Shown: piece by piece, positions 41,101 to 46,914 of the stretch
Layout: each line of letters opens with the position of its first letter
How positions within the stretch are numbered: position 1 is the stretch's first letter
Assembly (NCBI GenBank): GCA_013115135.1
Contig: JABANP010000423.1
Location: 1-46,914 of the forward strand
Direction: 5' to 3'
Origin: Perkinsus olseni
Lineage: Eukaryota > Perkinsozoa > Perkinsida > Perkinsidae
DNA: 46,914 nt
Notes under the pieces: generated by a model
Told to the model about the DNA's origin: nothing
The model's input: the letters and a program-made list of their open reading frames with translations, nothing else
Databases searched by the model: none
Made by a program: the position numbers and the translations under genes

Positions 41101-43137
41101 ATGAGAGATCCCTTGTTTCGGCCCTACCGCAAGCTTTGGTCCGTGCTGTTCCTAGACGATTCGGACTTGTTGGTTCGTATGGTGAAGTACTTGCCCGACG
41201 ATGAGAAGTCCTATGTTCCGGTCATCCCTGAGTCCTTACGCAAGCCGTTGTTATACAAGTTCCACGACCTGGGCGGCCATTTCGGCAAGCAGCATATGTG
41301 GGATCGTATGAGAAGACTCTGCTTTTGGCCCGGTATGAACGTTGATATCACGGACTATGTGGCCCAGTGTGACCGCTGCCTGACCATTAAGGCTAGACAG
41401 CAGCCGGCTTCGGCCTTAGTGCCGTTCCCGGTTGGCGCACCTTGGCATACTATTGCCGTGGACTTTCTCTTTGTCGGCCCGTCTAATGAAGGTTCTACCA
41501 AGTTGCTTGTCATTGTGGATCACTTTACGCGTTGGGCCGATGCTTATGTCGTTAAGGGTGAAGGATCCATAGACGCTTTGGCCCCGTTGCTGCAACTCTT
41601 CTCGCAGTTCGGCCCGCCAGCTAGGATCCTGAGCGACCAAGGACCTGGCTTTGAGAGCGATGTCTTTTGTAATGCTTTGAAGATCCTTGGGATATCGAAG
41701 GTTCGGTCGACTCCGCATCATCCAAGCTCTAACGGTCACGTCGAGCGTTTCAACTCCACTATTCTCAATCTTTTGAGAACGGCGACTCAGACGCTCGGTG
41801 ATTGGCAAGGTCATCTACGTTCAGTACTTTGGCAATATAATACTTGCCCGCATTCAGCCACCGGATTCAGCCCGTTTTATCTTATGTATGGGAGAGACCC
41901 ACCTCAGACGCTGCTTCCTAGTCTGTATCAATACTCTTCGTTGCTGCATGACCCGACTAGTTATGCTGCTTATTTGGCCCGAGCCCGTGCTAAGATTGCT
42001 GATATTGTGGACGAGTGGGTTACTGCTAATGGTGCCCCACATCGGTTGGCGGCTAACCAACCGTTGTCTCATCGACGTCATTTTGTTGGGCAACGAGTTC
42101 GCCTGAAGATTTTTCATGGGAATAATGCTCCGGCCCGTAAACTGCTTCCTAAGTGGCAAGCGGACTGGTATATCTTCAAGTTTGTCGCGGGTTCGAACAA
42201 CAAGACGGTTGTGGTTCGGCACTTCCCGGATATGAAGGAGAAGGTTATTTCCACTGACTATATCTTGGCCGACCCGGTTCAGCCCGACATTGTGCCAGCT
42301 CAGCTCAACATCGTCCGGATGGACCCCCCTGTGAACGAAGCCCCGGTTGTGCCGCTGTATCCGTTACTTGAGGTGTCTTCGGCTTCCTCGGAAGCGCGGG
42401 GAGCCCCGAGTGATCGTTCGGCCCGTGATGAAGCTTCCTCAGACCGTGCTGAGGTTGGTTCTCCTCTTAGTGCAGTACAAGGTGAGGCCCCAGTGTATTG
42501 GGTGGCTCAAGACCGTGGAAACCCTTCGGGTTCTCCGGCCATACCTGCGGCTCCTTCTGTTGCTGCACCATCGGTTCCGTCAGTGGTACCTGAGGTTCGT
42601 AGCCCTCAACTCGGTGATGTATTGGTCGATGATGCCTTTGGCCCTCATATTCCTAGTCTTCACTCTGAAAGCTCTAGGCCGTCTGATAGACAAGGTACAT
42701 CGGTATTGACGCCTGCTTCGGCTCCATCATCTTCGACGCCTGCATCGACACCTTCGTCGGTGGCACCTGTGATGAGATCTCCCTCGACGCCTGGTTCGAC
42801 ACCTAGTTCGGTACCAGTTACTCCTGATTCTCGTCACGCTGCTAGTTTGAACTCGACTGGTTCGGCCCGTTCTGCTGTCTCTCGACCGTCATCTTCGGCC
42901 CGTAGTCGGTTGACTAGTTCACCTTCGGCGGTCTCAGGAAGATCTCATGAGTCTTTTGGGACTCCCGTTCAGCAAAATGTTCCTGCTGATGTTGTCGAGC
43001 CTGTGCCTCCTGCACCTGTTGCAGAATCGGTACAGCCTGCTCAACCTCCGTTACGTGTGACTCGTACTGGTCGTGTGAGTCGACCTCCTCAGAAGTTCTC
43101 CCCGTCTTGGCGACCTTCTAGGAGTGGGTCTAAGTAA
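38080..43137 (+). CDS. pol: Pol of the large LTR element (protease, RT, RNase H, two HHCC fingers, integrase)
   Basis: The frame is open from 38080 and lacks a good initiating ATG near its start, so it is read as a Gag-Pol fusion after the -1 shift at 38089-38095. Order: protease (LVDTGCCSTMVAR, about 38220); RT with MCIDYRGLNRL and catalytic YLDD (39571); RNase H (LITDASDVAIGGVLEQ, TDHKPL); a first HHCC module (HELQGH ... CSKC, about 40710-40830); a second HHCC module (HDLGGHFGKQ ... CDRC, 41262-41385); integrase DDE core (VDFLFVGPS, LSDQGPGFESD, NGHVERFNS); then a long Ser/Pro-rich tail ending RTGRVSRPPQKF. RT and integrase catalytic residues are intact. The duplicated zinc module and the long tail are unusual. 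Confidence 0.95.
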   Translation, partial: RCVGKLLGRSPDSPRAPQVVLYPFGRNNGLFLYADLLFDQRRVGPLRCLVDTGCCSTMVARRVVPREVEIRPVTGPSLMTIDRSICTFLGMTPLTVEAYDGDKARKGMAPDRVDPRFPFRVEALVVDSLAYDLILGHDFMSHYGLDIQYSATPIQIVGNPPLKEPSSLPWFVEHPVQAANLKGKAESYCLSSQHTSCAATSPDNDSFDLSCPEYLVAGAGTKINVVPLTDEELREKGWPIPRFSSAPTPSATSVPPASDLVAAGMWPPPGYEDTDDLQDDPLADPLRFAVPDFRDTSIQLPEFCSSPSEEQRSVAALCEEFSDLFAVRPGFCNSASHCINTGSNSPLCERVRPLPHRWREEVSAMLQEMESLGVIRRSTSPWRFPCVFVPKKNGKVRMCIDYRGLNRLCETEAYPVPRPDDVQEHLGNAKYFTTLDLRSGYWQVPVRPEDQAKTAFCPGPGFPLYEWLRMPFGLASAPATFQRLMDSLVGDLPFVKCYLDDLLIFSSSLEEHLAHLRQVFELLRAAGLTIAAEKCAIAETSVDYLGHTFGPSGMTPDIKKVETILRWPVPGSVPELRSFLGLANYYRGFLPHFSERTRPLYELLTESIKLKTSALLPWTDTCEAAMVDVKESLARLPLLTYPDFTRPFQLITDASDVAIGGVLEQDGAPLSFFSQALTSTQRRWPVYEREAFAIFRSLERFRNLLLGYPLELIVFTDHKPLTFLETSTTPKVQRWMLSLCQYSFSIQYRPGKDNVVADALSRLPSARSDMDIEQPEPPVHPAAMLAPVCLGSGLVHQLDMEVLKKEQFADSDLRRVMKRLFGERSDDRDERFSLYAARLLEFSLEDGVLMYTREVCDGRQPRVVPVIPSSLKDRMLYEAHELQGHQGLQATRRWLQSRCYWLDMEDDVRLHLYCCSKCFPSTTDSEGEEPYRPAMMATLASFVLDDPSARPVVAGNVSGVRPVIPSALVTASEEWSKEDIRLRQDEDDVIRLVKERLRDQQPFGRAAMRDPLFRPYRKLWSVLFLDDSDLLVRMVKYLPDDEKSYVPVIPESLRKPLLYKFHDLGGHFGKQHMWDRMRRLCFWPGMNVDITDYVAQCDRCLTIKARQQPASALVPFPVGAPWHTIAVDFLFVGPSNEGSTKLLVIVDHFTRWADAYVVKGEGSIDALAPLLQLFSQFGPPARILSDQGPGFESDVFCNALKILGISKVRSTPHHPSSNGHVERFNSTILNLLRTATQTLGDWQGHLRSVLWQYNTCPHSATGFSPFYLMYGRDPPQTLLPSLYQYSSLLHDPTSYAAYLARARAKIADIVDEWVTANGAPHRLAANQPLSHRRHFVGQRVRLKIFHGNNAPARKLLPKWQADWYIFKFVAGSNNKTVVVRHFPDMKEKVISTDYILADPVQPDIVPAQLNIVRMDPPVNEAPVVPLYPLLEVSSASSEARGAPSDRSARDEASSDRAEVGSPLSAVQGEAPVYWVAQDRGNPSGSPAIPAAPSVAAPSVPSVVPEVRSPQLGDVLVDDAFGPHIPSLHSESSRPSDRQGTSVLTPASAPSSSTPASTPSSVAPVMRSPSTPGSTPSSVPVTPDSRHAASLNSTGSARSAVSRPSSSARSRLTSSPSAVSGRSHESFGTPVQQNVPADVVEPVPPAPVAESVQPAQPPLRVTRTGRVSRPPQKFSPSWRPSRSGSK
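38089..38129 (+). promoter_or_regulatory. Programmed -1 ribosomal frameshift signal
   Basis: The heptamer GGGAAAC (38089-38095) fits X XXY YYZ in the gag frame (codons GGA AAC). Six nt later (TGTTAG, including the gag stop) a perfect 9-bp GC-rich stem starts: GGCGCTCGC (38102-38110), a 10-nt loop, GCGAGCGCC (38121-38129). The -1 frame entered is exactly the pol frame. Confidence 0.9.
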
Positions 43138-43175
43138 TTGATGCTATAAAATCCTGCTTCCGCCCTGCATCAGGA

Positions 43176-43192
43176 TTTTGCGGGGAGGGAAG
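43176..43192 (+). other. Internal polypurine-tract-like copy
   Basis: TTTTGCGGGGAGGGAAG followed by TGTTGGA repeats the context of the 3' PPT/LTR border (TTTTGCGGGGAGGGGA then TGTTATG). It lies 39 bp after the pol stop. It may be a second plus-strand primer or the scar of an earlier 3' end. Confidence 0.5.
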
Positions 43193-43764
43193 TGTTGGAT
43201 TTTCTTATTGACTACTTCTCCTTTGGCGCCTCTGTGTAACCATGTAATTATGTAATTCTCGAGATCGTATCCAAGGTCTGTTATCTTGCCTGTATGTGAG
43301 GGCTACAACGTTGTATGTATTGTTCCTGTGTATTGACGTCAACTTGCGAGCGGGGCTGTAGTGTCCTCCTTGTATCGTAGGGTTCGTGTAATGTTGACCC
43401 TTCGTACTATTGGGCTGTGAATTTTAGGCCCTTGTAAGTTTTTGCGCGCTTGAATTATTGTAGAGAACGTTCGTTGCAAGTTGTGATCACATTTTGTAGT
43501 CCTCCTGCACCTGCCTACGGATGGTGTGGTTGAGGCATTCTAATTCGATGATATTCGAAGTGTTCGGTGACCGTTGATTGACTGTCCCGTTTTTGCGTGC
43601 ACGTGTGACGCGCGCTTTGTTCCTCGGACGTTTCTAGTGAATAACTGCTCCTCGAGAAACGCTCCTGTGATTTGATACTCATTCTTATGCTCATGTCATT
43701 GTGGCTCGACCGTACTGTAGAGTCATATTCGCTACTGTTTGCTGGCTTGTAGGCTGTTTATTCA

Positions 43765-44663
43765 ATGCCTAGCGTGTTGACCAAACTTCAGGAGCTTCTT
43801 GGAGTTCGGCCTGAGAAGCGAGCAGATAATCCGCAATGCTTCGTCGAGACCTTCAACCAGCAAGACCCGCCTGCTTCGATGATACCTATGGCTGTCCGAA
43901 CTTCTTGGATAAGGACTTTGTCGCCTACAACCATCCCCTGGTTGCTGGTGTGGTTCCAAGCTTCGACGAAGAGTGTTCGGCCCGCCTACTGTTCCTCAGT
44001 GAGCTCGGTGAGGGTCCCGAGAGAGGTAAAGATTCTCGTGAAGAAGCTTGGCCTGTGGAGCCGCGTATCGTCTCTGCGGCTGGTATTCTCCGTTGGCTCC
44101 ATTCGGCCCAGCTCGGCGCGATGTCTGTGACTATTCATTGCTCTGGCGGTGCTACGGATGGCGAAGTAAGATCGGAATGTGACGTGCTGTTCTGTTGCTA
44201 CCGACATCTTGAAGCAGCCCTGCCCGTGGTTATGAGGCTTAGTCGAGAACGCCCTCTAGCCAAGAACAGTTACGTATTTTCGGCCCGGTCTATGAGAGCC
44301 TTCGAGAGTAACCTGCTGGATGACTTGGGACGACCTTCCGGTCTAGATCGGCCCGAAGTGTTGGTAGATATGCTCTATAAGTTCGAGTCCGTCCGTGCCA
44401 AGTATGGTTATCCTCTGCCGAGAGCCCCATTGACTCCGTTTCCCGAGCCCTTTGAGACTCGGCCCGGTGAACGTGTGGTGGCTCCCGCCACTGGTGGTAA
44501 TCGCCGACGTCAACAACGCTATTCCATCAACTATGCCTGGGCTCAGCGTACTGACTCCTTCGATGCAGTAGTTCGGCCCGTGTTGGACAACTACTCCAAG
44601 GCGGAAGATTCTATTGAAGATCGCGGAGGTCCTGAGCAAGAGCACTGGTGGAGACGATCCTGA
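43765..44663 (+). CDS. Additional ORF downstream of pol, frameshifted
   Basis: ATG at 43765 encodes VLTKLQELLGVRPEKRADN, QCFVETFNQQDPP. Near 43870-43890 the reading must move to the next frame to continue FDDTYGCPNFLDKDFVAYN and run to TGA 44661-44663 (about 300 aa in all). The C-terminal half is rich in Arg and aromatic residues (RRRQQRYSINYAWAQR). There is no signal peptide or membrane segment, so it does not look like an envelope. It shares the TCGGCCC enrichment of gag and pol, so it evolved with the element. Family unknown. Confidence 0.6.
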
Positions 44664-44838
44664 AGAGCCTGCATGGTGTGCTTCGGCCCGTTGCCTAATT
44701 GAGTGGTTCACTTCGGTGAAGTTCGGCCCGTTGCCAATGCCAATGCCAACTAGTTAGAGTAGAAGATGACATCTGAGTATATGATGATTGAGTATATAAT
44801 GACTATTCTCATTTCAATTTTGAGTATCCGTGCCTAGG

Positions 44839-44854
44839 TTTTGCGGGGAGGGGA
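44839..44854 (+). other. Polypurine tract
   Basis: TTTTGCGGGGAGGGGA directly abuts the 3' LTR, the expected plus-strand primer site. Confidence 0.85.
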
Positions 44855-45180
44855 TGTTATGGGACGAACTTCGGCCCATTTCTGTCACTCGCCACGAAAA
44901 CCTACGGCCCGTATATGGGACACTCGTCCCTTGTGTTGTGACGATTGCTTCATAGTGTTGCAAGCTGAGCTACACAGCTATAGCGCTAGAGAGTGTTGCA
45001 GCGTCATACTCATAAGTACGTGTGAATTCCATAGTGGATTCGTGGATTCGTATCTACGTATTATCGTATCTATTGTACGCTTGGAAGTGTACTCTAAGGT
45101 GCAAGGTTTGGATTGCGTTATCTATAAGTTGGGTTATTACGTAGCGACAAGTCTATCAAACTTGCGTTCATACCTTGACA
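44855..45180 (+). repeat. 3' LTR
   Basis: 326 bp, followed by target duplication CATT (45181-45184). Confidence 0.95.
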
Positions 45181-45544
45181 CATTTTCGGGCGGAGCGAAG
45201 CGCAACATTTACAAAAAGCGCTGAAAGTAGCGCGCGCCCGGAGATTGTTCCTGATAATACGAAATCTCTCGGGTCACTTGGAATGTAATGAACTGCTGAG
45301 AGGAAGGACTGGACAATGTGTCCTGGGGGAAACGAGTATCTTTGGCTGAACATGGGAAGATGCCGAATATGTCGGCTTGGAGCATTATTCGGATGGTGCG
45401 TTCAATTGTACTTTTTCGAGTCTATCACTTTCCCGGGCGAACGAGAATTAGAAGAGCTCGAAAGAATAAGTTCCGCTCATCTGCTGAAGGTCGAGGAGCC
45501 AATTATCAATTTTTGCATCAAAATGGGAGTACCTGAACTCGAGC
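45181..45544 (+). promoter_or_regulatory. ADA2 upstream region, hosting the LTR insertion
   Basis: No supported exon. It contains GGGCGGAGCGAAGCG at about 45188-45202, the motif otherwise seen in VPS13 introns. The element's 3' LTR now forms the upstream border and could influence ADA2 transcription. Confidence 0.4.
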
Positions 45545-46914
45545 ATGACGGCGGGGACCTTCGTGAGCCACTTGACTGGCCTTGCACGTGACAGCCTCGG
45601 TGCTCGTCAGGCACGACTTGCTACAATTGCGGGGTATCTTTGCTGAAGGACGAGGGACACATACGATGCAAAGGGAAGGACTATTGTGGAACATGTTTCG
45701 CGGCATCAGGTCGGGAGGAGGGACCGGGGATCGAACCAGGGACCTTTCGGATGTGAGGTCAGATACTCACCGCCAAGAGCCGTACCTTGTCATACCTCCT
45801 CTCAATTTTGTACCTTCCCGAGATTCGCAATGTTAACAAGGTAGAGAGGAAATCTTCCACCTCGTATCACGCACGCTTCGACCTCAGATACTCTCATCCC
45901 CGCCGAGAACGACCCTTCCAGTGCCGGCACCCCGCCTGACGCATCCATCTGGACCGTAGCAGTCACCCTTGCCCTACTCGATGCCGTCGCCAAGGTAACT
46001 TAGCGCTCGTTCAGAAGGGAGGCTATTTGCTTCCCTACTAGGTCGGGGTCGGGTCCTGGGACGACGTCCTTGCCCGCATGCACCAGGCCGGAGCTGGATC
46101 TTCGAAGGAGATCACACCTACCCAATGCCGATCATGGTTTATGCTACTGTACCAGCGGCAACCTCTTCCTTAGCCCTCCAGGTGGCACTGCTGTAGGTAT
46201 TCAACATGGGAAGCATCCTCCCCGACGGGCAAGGCGGCCAAGGACTCGATAGCTGGGCAGGTCCTTGAAGCTGATGGCCATTGCTCGGTCATGAACCCGA
46301 TGGCTGATCACGAAGGCCCGGTAAGTAGGGCTCTATGAGGAGGTTGACTTTGGTGCCAACTCCTTCGATATCTACCCGCATGCCAGGCGAGACGATAACA
46401 GTTCTGACTCGGAACATACCAGTGACACTCATTCCTTGCAGTTTGCAGTGAGCGTATGCCTCAGGTTGTCGACAGTGTCCTTGGAAAGAGGAAAAGGGAT
46501 GCTTCAAGTACAAACGATCTTGACAAGTAACCTCCTTAAGTGTCTCTAGAGGGGCCCTTCGCTCAACTCCCAGACGTTCTTCTAGGTACATACCCGGGTA
46601 CACACCAAGGCGAGGAGACTTTGAAGTCGACTATGATGATTGTGCGGAGCTCCTGCTGGCTGACATGGAGTTCCAACCCAACGAGAGGCCCGAGGATGTG
46701 AAGATCAAAGTTGGTAAGGGACATCGCAGGAGTTGTTCGTGGTGTGGTATCGGACGTGTTAGACGTCCTATTGGCCTACAACGCCCGACTGTCCCTTCGG
46801 GAGCAAATGAAGCGCTATGTGGTGGCCCGGGATATGGTCCTGCAGCAGCCCCCTCCGCCGGCGTATCCGAGGGCGGGTGGAGTCCCACCCCCTCCTCCAG
46901 TCAATGCACAGACC
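45545..46914 (+). CDS. ADA2: Transcriptional adaptor ADA2, partial (3' end outside window)
   Basis: ADA2 is the adaptor that activates GCN5 acetyltransferase in SAGA-type complexes. Exon 1 is 45545-45562 (MTAGTF). Exon 2 (45595-45709) gives the ZZ finger CYNCGVSLLKDEG ... CKGKDYCGTCF. Exon 3 (from 45763) gives HRQEPYLVIPPLNF. Exon 4 (45888-45994) and exon 5 (from 46042) make the SANT domain: IWTVAVTLALLDAVAK, VGVGSWDDVLARMHQ, TQCRSWFMLLYQ. The ADA2-specific block follows: GYTPRRGDFEVDYDDCAELL, ADMEFQPNERPEDVKIKV. A 49-nt intron (46715-46763) leads to DVLLAYNARLSLREQMKRYV. The start was chosen because ATG 45545 alone is in phase with the ZZ exon. Introns are 32-56 nt where resolved. The part between 46180 and 46580 is not fully resolved. 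Confidence 0.85.
45710..45762 (+). other. ADA2 intron (53 nt) made of tRNA-like sequence
   Basis: Donor GTCGGG, acceptor GGTCAG, phase 1, between codons for CFAAS and DTHRQEPY. Its reverse complement reads like a tRNA 3' half: CTGACCTCACATCCGAA, AGGTC, then T-arm CCTGGTTCGATCCCCGG. No matching acceptor stem is present. Confidence 0.75.

Larger units (their letters stand above)
35267..45180 (+). mobile_element. Full-length Ty3/Gypsy-like LTR retrotransposon
   Basis: Two 326-bp LTRs (one difference seen by eye) begin TGTTATGGGACG and end CCTTGACA. A 4-bp duplication CATT flanks the element (35263-35266 and 45181-45184). PBS, gag, frameshift signal, pol (protease-RT-RNase H-integrase order), an extra ORF and a polypurine tract follow in order. 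A second LTR element is nested in its leader. LTR near-identity implies recent insertion. The right LTR ends 364 bp upstream of the ADA2 start. Confidence 0.95.

Noticed and set aside
42185..42200. GGGTTCGAACAA in pol as another tRNA-like core
   Set aside because: It is normal coding sequence (AGSNNKT) with no stem and no splice signals.
45700..45785. A functional tRNA-Val-like gene on the minus strand
   Set aside because: The T-arm and part of an anticodon arm fit, but no acceptor-stem pairing and no proper U33 anticodon loop exist, and the region is an ADA2 intron.
46715..46730. A possible 16-nt intron (GTAAGGGACATCGCAG) in ADA2
   Set aside because: Using the later acceptor GTGTTAG gives a 49-nt intron, typical here, in the same phase, and joins KIKV to DVLLAYNARL, which fits ADA2 spacing better.

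Overview
The window is nuclear DNA of an alveolate protist, almost certainly a Perkinsus species. A perfect match to the reported 22-nt Perkinsus spliced leader lies at 9904-9925 and is followed directly by a GT donor. The host genes are cut by many short introns, mostly 40-60 nt, so simple ORFs show only fragments. I joined exons by hand where splice sites and phase agree.

Layout. 1-1125 (-): 5' part of an M18 aspartyl aminopeptidase with several frameshifts, running off the left edge. 1868-2791 and 2908-4240 (+): two tandem paralogous small secreted proteins with a basic processing site. 4399-5424 (+): a gene with repeated DI(E) and DPLxPxY motifs. 5607-9715 (+): a 5'-truncated retroelement (protease, RT, RNase H, integrase, extra ORF). 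9771-9925: a tRNA-like sequence and the spliced-leader sequence. 10717-12334 (-): a Tudor-like multi-exon gene. 12502-31001 (-): a giant VPS13 lipid-transfer gene. One of its introns holds a complete 3,047-bp DNA transposon with 173-bp inverted repeats (19817-22863). 31980-33955 (+): a ten-exon gene for a 460-aa secreted protein. 34816-35025: a copied VPS13 exon fragment. 35267-45180 (+): a full-length Ty3/Gypsy-like LTR retrotransposon with near-identical LTRs, a textbook -1 frameshift signal, an extra 3' ORF, and a second, antisense, non-autonomous LTR element nested exactly at its gag start codon. 45545-46914 (+): the 5' part of ADA2 (ZZ finger, SANT, ADA2 linker), continuing past the right edge.

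Most striking are the introns. Several short GT-AG introns of the unrelated VPS13 and ADA2 genes contain a tRNA T-arm-like core (GGTTCGAACC or close variants), in either orientation. A second set of VPS13 introns shares the 12-mer GCGGAGCGAAGC near the 5' end. This looks like two families of introner-like (mobile or template-derived) introns. The large LTR element also carries about 35 copies of TCGGCCC in all three reading frames, which points to selection or copying at the nucleic-acid level.
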